A stretch of DNA of 64,000 bases from Pseudomonas sp. Bc-h (lineage in GTDB: Bacteria > Pseudomonadota > Gammaproteobacteria > Pseudomonadales > Pseudomonadaceae), in the NCBI RefSeq assembly GCF_002080045.1, contig NZ_MUIN01000004.1, forward strand, positions 62,146-126,145, given 5' to 3'. The notes under the pieces were generated by a model that was not told the origin of the DNA, ran no database searches, and saw only the letters and a program-made list of their open reading frames with translations. The first letter of the stretch is position 1. Each line of letters starts with the position of its first letter. Position numbers and translations under genes: made by a program. This document shows positions 53,616-61,977 of the stretch, one piece after another.

Positions 53616-54335
53616 ATGAACCTGTTTCAATGGCTCAAGCCGCCCCGGCGCGCCAAAGCGCCGGACATGACACTTGAACAGTTGCAGCGCCTTGGCGAAT
53701 TGCCGCGCGCCGCTGCCCTGAATGAAAACCCGCTGCGCCAGCAACGCTGGGTGGTGCTGGATCTGGAAACCAGCGGCCTGAACATGAGCCGCGACGAAGT
53801 GTTGTCCATTGGTGCGGTGGTGATCGAAGACGGGGCCATCGACCTCGGTCAGCAATTCGAGCGCACTTTGCTGCGCCCCGATCACAAACTCAGCCCCAGT
53901 GTGTTGATTCATGGGCTGGGGCCGAGCGCGATTGCGGCGGGCAGTGAGCCTGTCGAGGCGTTGCTCGACTTCATGGAGTTTGTGGGTGACTCCCCCTTAT
54001 TGGCATTTCATGCGCCGTTCGACCAACACATGATTGGCCGTGCATTAAAGGAAAGCCTGGGCTATCGCTTGCAACATTCGTTTCTGGACGTAGCGGAAAT
54101 CGCGCCGCTGCTGTGTCCGCAAGCGTGCTTGCGTCAGGCGGGGCTCGACGACTGGACCGTTTTTTTTGGCCTGCAGGCTGAAGAACGCCATCACGCCAGC
54201 GCCGATGCGTTGGTGACGGCAGAACTGGCGTTGATCCTCTTCAGCCACGCGCGAAAGCAGGAAATGGACAGCCCGGCCCGACTGGAACAGTGTCTGGCCA
54301 AATGGCGGCGCAGGCAGCAATCGCACTCGTTTTGA
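53616..54335 (+). CDS. DnaQ-like 3'-5' exonuclease
   Basis: A 239-residue DEDDh-type exonuclease. Exo I is VVLDLETSGLN (near residue 48), Exo II is in FHAPFDQHMIG (near 131), and Exo III is HHASADALVTAEL (near 191). The first 40 residues are a family-specific lead. It is smaller than a full proofreading subunit and lacks the polymerase-binding tail. Its place right after the cNMP/CBS/DUF294 gene is a recurring pair in proteobacteria and suggests joint function. Confidence 0.9.
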   Translation: MNLFQWLKPPRRAKAPDMTLEQLQRLGELPRAAALNENPLRQQRWVVLDLETSGLNMSRDEVLSIGAVVIEDGAIDLGQQFERTLLRPDHKLSPSVLIHGLGPSAIAAGSEPVEALLDFMEFVGDSPLLAFHAPFDQHMIGRALKESLGYRLQHSFLDVAEIAPLLCPQACLRQAGLDDWTVFFGLQAEERHHASADALVTAELALILFSHARKQEMDSPARLEQCLAKWRRRQQSHSF

Positions 54336-54370
54336 TCGGCTGACTTCTGTAGCCCTGACGCAACGTGAGC

Positions 54371-54466
54371 CCTGCGGGAGGGAGCTTGCTCGCGAAGACG
54401 TCCCTGCATGCGCCGCCGCTTCATCGGCTGGCCGGCAGTATTCGCCAGCAAGCTCCCTCACACTGG
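54371..54466. repeat. REP-type inverted pair (CGCGAGCAAGCTCCC family, copy 3)
   Basis: The arms GGGAGGGAGCTTGCTCGCGA and TTCGCCAGCAAGCTCCCTCA are near reverse complements in the exonuclease-fecI gap. Confidence 0.83.
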
Positions 54467-54606
54467 AACCGTGCTCCAACCGACAATTTCGCCACTTCAA
54501 AATCCGTGTCCCTACAGGCGATATGAACCATTCCCTACATAAATCCAACCGTTCGGCTCCTTCCTATAAGGACCAATTGCCAGCACTCATTCCCTCTGAC
54601 ACAATC

Positions 54607-54624
54607 GCGAATAGTTCTCGTTAG
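54607..54624. promoter_or_regulatory. Fur-box-like site upstream of the ECF sigma gene
   Basis: GCGAATAGTTCTCGTTAG resembles the GCGAATnaTTATCaTTnG boxes found before iron-regulated fecI genes in pseudomonads, with three or four changes. It ends 25 bases before the GTG start, where Fur with iron would block transcription. Confidence 0.6.
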
Positions 54625-54649
54625 TTACTTTGTTCTCTTCGGTGCGTAC

Positions 54650-55168
54650 GTGTCGTCATTTCAAAGCCCTCAAAACCAGCTTGTCGGAACGCTCTATCGC
54701 GACCATCGCAGCTGGCTGCTGGTCTGGCTGAAACGCAATGTCGCCTGCCCGCACCGCGCCGAAGACCTGAGTCAGGACACGTTCATTCGCCTGCTGGGGC
54801 GCGATCAGTTGATCGAGCCCCGCGAGCCGCGTGCGTTTCTGGTTCAAGTGGCCAAAGGCTTGCTGTTCGACTACTTCCGTCGCGCTGCGCTGGAACAGGC
54901 ATACCTCACCGAATTGATGCTGATCCCCGAAGGCGAGCAGCCTTCCCTTGAGCAGCAGCAACTCATTCTTGAAGACCTTAAATCAATCGACCGCATGCTC
55001 GGCAAGCTGTCGAGCAAGGCGCGCTCGGCCTTCCTGTACAACCGTCTGGATGGCATGGGCCACGCTGAAATCGCTGAAAAGCTCGGCGTTTCCGTCCCGC
55101 GCGTGCGCCAGTATCTGGCTCAGGGCATGCGTCTGTGCTACATCGCCCTGTATGGCGAGCCGACATGA
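54650..55168 (+). CDS. fecI: FecI-type ECF sigma factor
   Basis: A 172-residue sigma-70-family factor. Region 2 contains HRAEDLSQDTFIRLL and ends in LLFDYFRRAALEQ, and region 4 has GHAEIAEKLGVSVPRVRQYL. It belongs to the iron-starvation group and is expected to transcribe the receptor gene behind it when FecR signals. GTG 54650 is the start in frame with the whole of region 2, without a strong SD. It overlaps fecR by ATGA. Confidence 0.92.
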   Translation: MSSFQSPQNQLVGTLYRDHRSWLLVWLKRNVACPHRAEDLSQDTFIRLLGRDQLIEPREPRAFLVQVAKGLLFDYFRRAALEQAYLTELMLIPEGEQPSLEQQQLILEDLKSIDRMLGKLSSKARSAFLYNRLDGMGHAEIAEKLGVSVPRVRQYLAQGMRLCYIALYGEPT

Positions 55169-56178
55169 GCATTCCGACTCGCCCGGTCTCATCGCAGGTG
55201 CTGGACGCTGCCATCGCCTGGCAGCTGTGTCTGGACTGCGGGCAAGGCAGCGAAGCCGAACGCGAAGAGTTCGCCAAGTGGTACGTCGCCAGCGAAGAAC
55301 ACGCCCGCGCCTGGATGCAGCTTGGCATGCTCGATCAGCGTTTTGTCGGCACCACCGGACCGGCGCGCTCGGCCCTGCTGCGTTCGCGCGAGAGCATGGG
55401 GCGTCAGGTACGCAAGTTCGGGCGGGGCGTGGCCGGAGTCGCGCTGGCGTTGGGGCTGACGGTATTTCTCGGCGATCACTATCTGCCGGTGAATTACTGG
55501 CTGGCCGACCAACGCACTGCGACAGGCGAGCAACGCACCATTCGGCTGGCGGACAACACGCTGATTCGCCTGAACACCCACAGCGCACTGGATGTGCGAT
55601 TCGATGGCAAGCAGCGTCGGGTCATTCTTCAGGAAGGCGAAATTCTCGTCGAAACCGGCAGCCACGACGATCCGCGTCCTTTCATCGTCGAAACCGATGA
55701 AGGGCAAATGCGGGCGCTGGGTACGAAGTTTCTGGTCAAGCGGCAAGACGACGGCACTCTGTTGAGCGTTCTGCAATCGGCGGTCGCGGCACACCCCCAG
55801 GCCGCCGGCAGCGAGATGATCCTGCATGAAGGTCAGCAGATGCTGATCCAACGCCACAGCCTTGGCCCGATGCTTGCGCTCGCACCGGGTGCCGACGCGT
55901 GGACCCGAGGCATGCTGGTGGTGGAAAACGCGCCGCTTAAAGACGTGATTGCAGAGCTGGGACGCTATCGTCAGGGCCATCTGGGCGTCGCGTCGGACGT
56001 CGCCGACCTGCGTATCACTGGCAGCTTCCCGCTGAACGATACCGATCTTGCCCTCAAGGCGCTGATGCCGACCCTGCCGGTCGCAATCGAGCAGCGTACG
56101 CATTGGTGGGTGACGGTGGTTGCCAGCGCCGGCAAGCCCGCTGACAACATCGAAGCTGCGAAAGCCGCAAAATTGTAA
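55165..56178 (+). CDS. fecR: FecR-type anti-sigma / sigma regulator
   Basis: A 337-residue inner-membrane protein. The cytoplasmic DUF4880 part (about 10-50, AAIAWQLCLDCGQGSEAERE) is followed by one membrane helix (GVAGVALALGLTVFLG, near 90), the periplasmic FecR domain (GEQRTIRLADNTLIRLNTHS, near 120), and a C-terminal STN-like part. It passes the ligand signal from the receptor to FecI. It is translationally coupled to fecI. Confidence 0.93.
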   Translation: MSIPTRPVSSQVLDAAIAWQLCLDCGQGSEAEREEFAKWYVASEEHARAWMQLGMLDQRFVGTTGPARSALLRSRESMGRQVRKFGRGVAGVALALGLTVFLGDHYLPVNYWLADQRTATGEQRTIRLADNTLIRLNTHSALDVRFDGKQRRVILQEGEILVETGSHDDPRPFIVETDEGQMRALGTKFLVKRQDDGTLLSVLQSAVAAHPQAAGSEMILHEGQQMLIQRHSLGPMLALAPGADAWTRGMLVVENAPLKDVIAELGRYRQGHLGVASDVADLRITGSFPLNDTDLALKALMPTLPVAIEQRTHWWVTVVASAGKPADNIEAAKAAKL

Positions 56179-56267
56179 ATCTAAATTATTTTCGATTCGG
56201 CCCTATCACTTTTCAAATCTCGTTCGGCACATAGGCATTGAGAACAATTTCGACTCAGGAGCCGCCC

Positions 56268-58703
56268 ATGTCCCGCACGCTTCAAACCCTTCTGCGACCG
56301 AGCCTGCTGGCCGTCGCTGTCGCCGTTGCCGCGCCGCTGGCTAGCACGCAACTGCTGGCGGCAGCCCAAGCCTCCAGCGTGCGCGCGTACAACCTGCCCG
56401 CAGCCTCGCTGTCGACCACGCTGACCCAGATCGCCAGCCAGGCCGGCATTGCGCTGTCACTGGATCCTTCGCTGGCGGCCGGTCGTACTTGCGCGCCGGT
56501 TCAGGGCGAGTTCGACGCGCCGGGCGCCATGGCGCAAGCGCTGCGCGGCACCGGTTTGCAGCTGAGCCAGACTTCAGCGGGCACCTACAGCCTGGTCGCG
56601 GCACCGGAAGGCGTGATGGCGCTGCCAGAAACCAGCATTCAGGGGCGTCAGGACAACCTGGAAACGGCATGGGGACCGACCGAGGGTTATACCGCTACTC
56701 GTACCGCTGCCGGAACCAAAACTGATACCGCATTGGTTGAGGCGCCACGTTCGATCTCGGTTGCAACACGCCAGCAGATGCAGGATCGGGGCGTCCAGAA
56801 TCTTGATGACGCAGTGAGATACATGCCAGGTATCGTCTCCAGCAGTTTCGGCAGCGATACCCGTGCTGACTGGTTGCGCGTCCGTGGCTTCGAACCCACT
56901 CAGTTCCTTGACGGCCTGCCGCTGGCGAAGGGCGTATACGCAAACCCCAAACTCGAAACGTGGGATCTGGAGCGTGTCGCTTTGCTGCGTGGCCCTGCAT
57001 CTTCGGTGTATGGCCAGACACCTCCTGGCGGACTGCTCGACATGGTTAGCCGTCGCCCACAAGCTGAAGAAAGCCATGAAGTCGAATTGCAATATGGCAG
57101 CGACAACCATCGCCAGATAAGTTTCGACAGCACTGGCAAAATTGATGACGCTGATAACTTTGAATACCGCGTCAGCGGCGTGGTTCGTGACAGCGGCACC
57201 CAAGTCGACCACATCGACAACAAGCGATACAACATTGCGCCGAGTTTGACCTGGAACATTGATCCAGACACCAAGCTGACCCTCCTCAGCCAGTTCACTC
57301 GCGACGATACCGGCATCACCAGTCAGTTCCGACCGGTTCAAGGCACCCGGATTCATATGCCGTTCGGCGAAATTTCACACCACAAGAATCTTGGCGATCC
57401 AGACTGGGAATACTACGACCGGACGTACTACGCGTTGGGCTATGCCTTTGAGCACCGCTTTAACGACACGTGGCAGTTCCGTCAAAATCTGCGATATACC
57501 AAGTCTGACTTGTCGTTCCAGGCAATCACACCCGGCGCTTACCCGTTCACACAAGTCGACGCCGACGGTAACCTGGCGTCGCGCAGCACTACCAGCACAG
57601 ACGAAGACATCTCTCAGTTCGCGCTAGACAACAATCTGCAGGGTGACTTCAACACCGGCGACATTGCCCATACCTTACTGATCGGTCTGGATCATCAACG
57701 CATCAACACCAATTACCTGTCGATCTTTGGTACCGCACCCGGTGTCAACGTCAACAATCCTGTGTATGGCCTTCCTATTACTCGGCCGGCACGTTCTACA
57801 GCGTTCTACGATTACGATCAGAAATCGACACAGACTGGCGCATACGTCCAGGATCAAATGGCTCTGGATCATTGGCGCCTGACGCTGGGGGGTCGCGAAG
57901 ACTGGGTTCACACTGGTACCAAGTTTTTCAATCAGGGTGATGCAACCAATACCGAGCGCGATAAGAATTTCAGTGGCAACGCGGCGATCAGCTACGTCTT
58001 CGATTCTGGCTTCGTACCTTACTTGTCCTACGCCGAGTCTTTCCAGCCAACGAGTAACGCCACCGCATCCCCAACCGACTCGTTCAAACCAACAGAAGGC
58101 AAGCAGTGGGAACTTGGGATCAAATATCAACCGCCAGGTACCAACACCCTGCTCAGCGCAGCAATTTATGATCTGACGCAAAAGAACGTGTCGGTATCAA
58201 CGACTAACAGCGATAACGTCTCGATCACCAGCCAGACCGGCGAAGTAAAGGTCAAAGGGCTGGAATTGGAGGCCGTCTCTGACGTGACTGACAATCTGAA
58301 GGTTATAGCCTCTTACACTCTTGCCAAATCTGAGGTGCAAAAAGGCGATTTCAAAGGCAACCGCTTGCAGCTGATGCCTGAACAGCAAGCTTCATTGTGG
58401 AGCGACTACACCTGGCATGAAGGGGCATTGGATGGCTTCGGCATCGGCGCCGGTGTGCGCTACACCGGCAATACTTACGGGGACCAAGCGAACACTAACC
58501 TGGGCAAGGCATATGCCTACACTGTGTTCGATGCCGCAGTGCATTACGATCTCGGCCGCGTGATCAATACACTGAAAGGCACCACTGTGGCGGTCAAGGC
58601 GACCAATCTGTTCGACAAGGACTACATCTCCACCTGCGACAGCTTTTACTGTTACTACGGCGACCAGCGCAGTGTCGTTGCCAGCGTGAACTACAAATGG
58701 TAA
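56268..58703 (+). CDS. TonB-dependent ferric siderophore receptor with signalling domain (FhuA/FiuA-like)
   Basis: An 811-residue outer-membrane receptor. A signal peptide (about 1-33) precedes a secretin/TonB N-terminal signalling domain (YNLPAASLSTTLTQIASQAG, about 47-110), a plug (PRSISVATRQQMQDRG, VRGFEPTQFLDGLPL, about 150-270), and a 22-strand barrel ending in the Trp of SVNYKW. The late cysteine pair in CDSFYCYYGDQR resembles ferrichrome-type hydroxamate receptors, so a hydroxamate xenosiderophore is the best guess. AGGAG before ATG 56268 supports the start. FecI and FecR upstream complete the cell-surface signalling set. Confidence 0.9.
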   Translation: MSRTLQTLLRPSLLAVAVAVAAPLASTQLLAAAQASSVRAYNLPAASLSTTLTQIASQAGIALSLDPSLAAGRTCAPVQGEFDAPGAMAQALRGTGLQLSQTSAGTYSLVAAPEGVMALPETSIQGRQDNLETAWGPTEGYTATRTAAGTKTDTALVEAPRSISVATRQQMQDRGVQNLDDAVRYMPGIVSSSFGSDTRADWLRVRGFEPTQFLDGLPLAKGVYANPKLETWDLERVALLRGPASSVYGQTPPGGLLDMVSRRPQAEESHEVELQYGSDNHRQISFDSTGKIDDADNFEYRVSGVVRDSGTQVDHIDNKRYNIAPSLTWNIDPDTKLTLLSQFTRDDTGITSQFRPVQGTRIHMPFGEISHHKNLGDPDWEYYDRTYYALGYAFEHRFNDTWQFRQNLRYTKSDLSFQAITPGAYPFTQVDADGNLASRSTTSTDEDISQFALDNNLQGDFNTGDIAHTLLIGLDHQRINTNYLSIFGTAPGVNVNNPVYGLPITRPARSTAFYDYDQKSTQTGAYVQDQMALDHWRLTLGGREDWVHTGTKFFNQGDATNTERDKNFSGNAAISYVFDSGFVPYLSYAESFQPTSNATASPTDSFKPTEGKQWELGIKYQPPGTNTLLSAAIYDLTQKNVSVSTTNSDNVSITSQTGEVKVKGLELEAVSDVTDNLKVIASYTLAKSEVQKGDFKGNRLQLMPEQQASLWSDYTWHEGALDGFGIGAGVRYTGNTYGDQANTNLGKAYAYTVFDAAVHYDLGRVINTLKGTTVAVKATNLFDKDYISTCDSFYCYYGDQRSVVASVNYKW

Positions 58704-58731
58704 TCGTTTAAACTCTCAACGCTGAAAAAAC

Positions 58732-58761
58732 AAGGGCCGCTTTTCACAGCGGCCCTTTTTG
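58732..58761 (+). terminator. Terminator after the siderophore receptor
   Basis: GGGCCGC / GCGGCCC with an eight-base loop and T5 directly after the stem. The PepSY gene starts 27 bases on, so it may be read through or have its own promoter. Confidence 0.85.
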
Positions 58762-58787
58762 CTTTCGTTCAACCCGGAACACGCCAC

Positions 58788-59921
58788 ATGAAGAGCCAAA
58801 CCATCCGTCGCTGGTCGTTCATCCACACGTGGAGCAGCCTTATCTGCACGCTGTTTCTGTTGATGCTGGCGGTCACCGGATTACCGCTGGTGTTTCACCA
58901 CGAGATCGAGCATCTGCTCGGCGACGCCCCGGAACTCAGGGAGATGCCGGCCAACACGCCGCGCATGGACTTGCAGCAGCTGGTGAAAGCTGCCGAGGCG
59001 CATCGTCCGGGTGAAGTGGTTCAGTACTTCGGCTGGGACGAAGACGAACCTAACGGCATGTATGCGTTCATGGGCAAGATTGCGGGTGGCGATCCCAATG
59101 ACACACACACATTCATGCTCGATTCCCGGAGCGGTGAAGCCGTGGAAACGCCGTCAGCCAACGGCGGTTTCATGAATATCATGCTGCGCCTGCACGTGGA
59201 CATGTACGCCGGGCTGCCCGGAAAGCTGCTGTTGGCCTTCATGGGGCTGCTTTTTGTATTAGCGATTGTTTCGGGTGTGGTGCTGTATGCACCATTCATG
59301 CGCCGACTGGATTTCGCCACCGTCCGCCCGAACAAATCGACGCGCGTGCGCTGGCTCGACCTACATAACCTTATCGGGGTAGTCACCCTGACCTGGGCAT
59401 TCGTGGTCGGCTTGACCGGCGTGCTCAATGCCTGCGCGGATCTGGTCATCGCCCAATGGCGCAACGATTCTCTGGCTGCCATGGTCGCCCCTTATAAAAA
59501 CGCCCCGCCCCTGACCAATCGCGCGCCGGCAAGCAATCTGCTGGAAATCGCCAAAACCACTGTGCCGGGCTCAGAGCCATCGTTCATCGCCTTCCCGGGC
59601 TCGCGCTTTTCCAGCGAGCACCACTATGCAGTCTTCATGAAGGGCAGCACTCACCTGACCTCGCACCTACTGACGCCCGTGTTGATCGACGCCGAGAACC
59701 TGAAGGTCACCGCCATCGTCAGCAGCCCTTGGTACATGGACGCGTTGCTTCTCTCGCAACCGCTGCACTTCGGCGATTACGGCGGCATGCCGATGAAGAT
59801 CCTCTGGGGCGTACTGGATGTGCTGACCATTATCGTATTGGGCAGCGGGGTCTATCTCTGGTGGGTGCGCCGTCGCGCCGCTGCGACGGTCAATGTTCGT
59901 CAGGCGGTGGAGGCGGCATGA
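58788..59921 (+). CDS. PepSY-domain membrane protein, probable siderophore-iron reductase
   Basis: A 377-residue inner-membrane protein with four membrane segments (near residues 17-36, 143-168, 190-213 and 337-362) and two periplasmic PepSY-type parts. Paired histidines that could bind haem are visible in VFHHEIEHLL, MLRLHVDMYAG, WLDLHNLIG and QPLHFGDYGG. In pseudomonads such FoxB/PiuB-like proteins sit beside siderophore receptors and reduce the ferric complex. The stop overlaps the next small gene by ATGA. Confidence 0.87.
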   Translation: MKSQTIRRWSFIHTWSSLICTLFLLMLAVTGLPLVFHHEIEHLLGDAPELREMPANTPRMDLQQLVKAAEAHRPGEVVQYFGWDEDEPNGMYAFMGKIAGGDPNDTHTFMLDSRSGEAVETPSANGGFMNIMLRLHVDMYAGLPGKLLLAFMGLLFVLAIVSGVVLYAPFMRRLDFATVRPNKSTRVRWLDLHNLIGVVTLTWAFVVGLTGVLNACADLVIAQWRNDSLAAMVAPYKNAPPLTNRAPASNLLEIAKTTVPGSEPSFIAFPGSRFSSEHHYAVFMKGSTHLTSHLLTPVLIDAENLKVTAIVSSPWYMDALLLSQPLHFGDYGGMPMKILWGVLDVLTIIVLGSGVYLWWVRRRAAATVNVRQAVEAA

Positions 59922-60109
59922 CCCGGCACAAAAAGCATTCGGCGTTCTGGAAGACCTTCGCCAAGCCGACCTGGATTGCAGCCCTGACAGCGGTTGGCCT
60001 GTTCGCCGCGCTGTTAGGCGATGATGGCTGGGATGTCCTGTCCTGGGTGGGCATGGCGATTCCGGCGTGGCTGAGCATCAAGGGCTTGATGGTGCGGCGC
60101 CGGGTTTGA
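59918..60109 (+). CDS. 63-residue membrane protein coupled to the PepSY gene
   Basis: A small basic membrane protein. After MTRHKKHSAFWKTFAKPTW come two hydrophobic stretches (IAALTAVGLFAALLG and VLSWVGMAIPAWLSI) and an RRR end. The ATGA overlap shows it is translated with the PepSY protein. Comparable short proteins follow PepSY reductases in other pseudomonads; it may be an accessory subunit. No known domain is recognised. Confidence 0.82.
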   Translation: MTRHKKHSAFWKTFAKPTWIAALTAVGLFAALLGDDGWDVLSWVGMAIPAWLSIKGLMVRRRV

Positions 60110-60275
60110 TCAAACGGTTACCGCATTTCCACTGCCCCATTTCGACCTTTCTGCTGAGAACCCACTCACGCATCTGTAGGAGATGCGCACACCTGCGCAG
60201 TGAAATCTCTTTGTTTGCCTGAGTCTCGCTTACAACCATGTCGAACACGTCTGTAAGAAACTTCCTCCAAAGCGC

Positions 60276-60291
60276 TGGCGGAATTCCCGCA
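60276..60291 (+). promoter_or_regulatory. Possible sigma-54 promoter upstream of hcp
   Basis: TGGCGGAATTCCCGCA has GG and GC separated by ten bases as in -24/-12 promoters (TGGCAC-N5-TTGCA), but the -12 half is CCGC, not TTGC. It is 100 bases before the ATG. Nothing else was seen in 60110-60390. Confidence 0.25.
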
Positions 60292-60390
60292 CACTCCTGC
60301 TCAAATCCCGTCCCAACAAACAGGTTATCTCTCCGATGATCGGTGTTCAGCCGTGACAGGCAACCACACTACCGATCAGGAGAGAACACC

Positions 60391-60879
60391 ATGGCGCTCG
60401 ACGCATTTTTGAAGATTGAAGGCATCCCTGGCGAATCGCTGGATGAGCAGTGCAAAGACTGGATTGAAATCACCGGCTATTCGTTCGGCAGCTATCAGAG
60501 CGCGTCCGTGACGGCCAGCACTGCAGGTGGCGCGACCTCCGGGCGCACCACACTCAGCAACCTCACGCTGACCAAGATGCTCGACAAGTCGAGCTGCAAA
60601 CTGATGGCAGCGAACTGCGCTGGACAGCATTTCAAGGAGGTCAAGCTGTCCGTTCACCGTGCAGGGGGCGACAAGATGAAGTTCTACGAAATCATCCTCG
60701 AAGAAGTGATCATTGCCGAATACAACCAGAACGCCAACGACGGCATCCCCACCGAACTCATTCAACTCAATTACGGCCGTATTCGCTCTACGTACACCAT
60801 GCAAAAAAGAAACGACGGCAGCGGGGCCGGCAGTGTAACGGGCGGATGGGACAGGATCGGCAATAAGGAATATTGCTGA
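60391..60879 (+). CDS. hcp: Hcp-family type VI secretion tube protein, orphan
   Basis: A 162-residue Hcp protein, the usual length. It begins MALDAFLKIEGIPGES and has the family segments FGSYQSASVTAS, LTKMLDKSSCKLM and the end GGWDRIGNKEYC. Hcp hexamers build the inner tube and carry small effectors in their lumen. No tss genes, vgrG or PAAR are near, so it is an accessory hcp served by a system elsewhere. AGGAGAG before the ATG is strong. Two unknown genes follow at once. Confidence 0.94.
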   Translation: MALDAFLKIEGIPGESLDEQCKDWIEITGYSFGSYQSASVTASTAGGATSGRTTLSNLTLTKMLDKSSCKLMAANCAGQHFKEVKLSVHRAGGDKMKFYEIILEEVIIAEYNQNANDGIPTELIQLNYGRIRSTYTMQKRNDGSGAGSVTGGWDRIGNKEYC

Positions 60880-60892
60880 GAGGGGACGTGCC

Positions 60893-61381
60893 ATGGAATT
60901 TGAACGTACCCAACACGTCGGCCATTACGGTGTCGTGCTTACACTTATCCACTTCACCGTGGGGCCTGGCGACGCCGCATCGTTGAGAACACTCAAGTTG
61001 CCGGAGATAAGCAAGGGTAGTTATGAGGTTACCCGGCTGCTTGAGGAAACCTACGATCGAATGCTTGCACAGGGACGGCCTTGTCGGATGGTGCTGGCGG
61101 TGTCTAATCGTCTTAGCAGGAAGACTGCCGATCTATTAAATGATCAACGGGTGAGAGTGGGTGGCGTCGTGTCCTCCCTGAGCGGCAAAGCTGTTTCAGA
61201 GGTGTTCGGTCCGTTAGTCGGAGGGATGGCGGGCATGTTTTCAGGGGGGAAGGCCCGACAAGGAATTCCGACCTACCACGTCGGTGATGTAATAGTCAGT
61301 ATCGACGCTCAAGTCGCAGGAGGTATTGGCCCTCAGAGATCCTCGTCAGCATTGCTGCTTAAAAACAACGGTGATGGCTAG
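60893..61381 (+). CDS. Unknown protein behind hcp, candidate type VI effector
   Basis: A 162-residue protein with no family recognised. It has no signal peptide. The first 85 residues are mixed and charged (SYEVTRLLEETYDRMLAQG). Residues of about 88-122 are rich in Gly, Ser and hydrophobics (GGVVSSLSGKAVSEVFG, PLVGGMAGMFSGG), like a membrane-inserting helical hairpin. The gene starts 13 bases after the hcp stop with a GAGAGGGGA SD, and its TAG is directly followed by the ATG of the next gene. GC looks lower than in the flanks. Size would permit transport inside the Hcp ring. It might instead be a structural or chaperone protein. Confidence 0.7.
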   Translation: MEFERTQHVGHYGVVLTLIHFTVGPGDAASLRTLKLPEISKGSYEVTRLLEETYDRMLAQGRPCRMVLAVSNRLSRKTADLLNDQRVRVGGVVSSLSGKAVSEVFGPLVGGMAGMFSGGKARQGIPTYHVGDVIVSIDAQVAGGIGPQRSSSALLLKNNGDG

Positions 61382-61642
61382 ATGGCGTTTTATATCTCGT
61401 TAATCATCGTCGCGGCTGCCATCTGGAGCGCCTGTCGAATCACAAGGCGCTGGCGGTATCAGTGGGTGCTCGGCCTCGCCATCATCGTCTTCTGGTTTTC
61501 TTACGTTGTCCCTTGGGTCGTGAGAGCGGAAGCAATTGAAGATGAGCAATTTCTTGATTATGAAATATTGCTCGAAGGCCTTCTCTACGTAGGGCTGGGA
61601 TTACTGGGCGACAACTGGTGGCGTGACGACGAGCCGAAGTAG
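61382..61642 (+). CDS. Small membrane protein, candidate immunity partner
   Basis: An 86-residue protein, starting at the base after the previous stop. Two clear membrane helices (FYISLIIVAAAIWSA near 3-17 and WVLGLAIIVFWFSYVVPWVV near 28-47) are followed by an acidic stretch and a third hydrophobic segment (LEGLLYVGLGLLGDNWW). Inner-membrane immunity proteins of this kind protect against pore-forming type VI effectors. Position and topology support this; no homology does. The acidic tail DDEPK would be cytoplasmic or periplasmic depending on orientation. Confidence 0.68.
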   Translation: MAFYISLIIVAAAIWSACRITRRWRYQWVLGLAIIVFWFSYVVPWVVRAEAIEDEQFLDYEILLEGLLYVGLGLLGDNWWRDDEPK

Positions 61643-61977
61643 CGAATCGCACTGCCAGCCTCATCAGCAATCTGGCTTGTCCTACGCTCCCTCCACGCGC
61701 GGGACAAGCACAACGCGCGGCTGAAGTCATCATACGACTTTCCAGCAATTACCATATTCAGCAAGCCTGCCGCCTTCCTCTCCAAACGCTCACGATTCCA
61801 TAGCCACCAGACACCCGAAGCCGGCCCTGCTCGTGACAATCCAGTTACATATAGAAATACAATCGCCATTCAAGGCTATTCCCATTGACAACAAAACGTG
61901 CGTTTGCCTAAATCCACAGTCGTACGACGACGTATAACGCTCGCCGCTGAATAAAAACAATATCAAGAGTGGATTCG
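61643..61977. other. 335-base gap after the hcp-linked pair
   Basis: It contains an inverted octamer GCTTGTCC (61675-61682) / GGACAAGC (61702-61709), which may end the hcp transcript, and then an AT-richer stretch from 61850 that probably holds the MFS promoter. A 94-residue minus-strand frame (61585-61869) overlaps the membrane protein gene and has no SD or known family, so it is not called. Confidence 0.5.

Noticed and set aside
61585..61869. 94-residue minus-strand open frame with a WWLWNRERLERKAAG stretch
   Set aside because: It overlaps the membrane protein gene, has no SD and no known domain. The stretch feels familiar from pseudomonad intergenic sequence, which suggests a repeat-derived frame rather than a gene.
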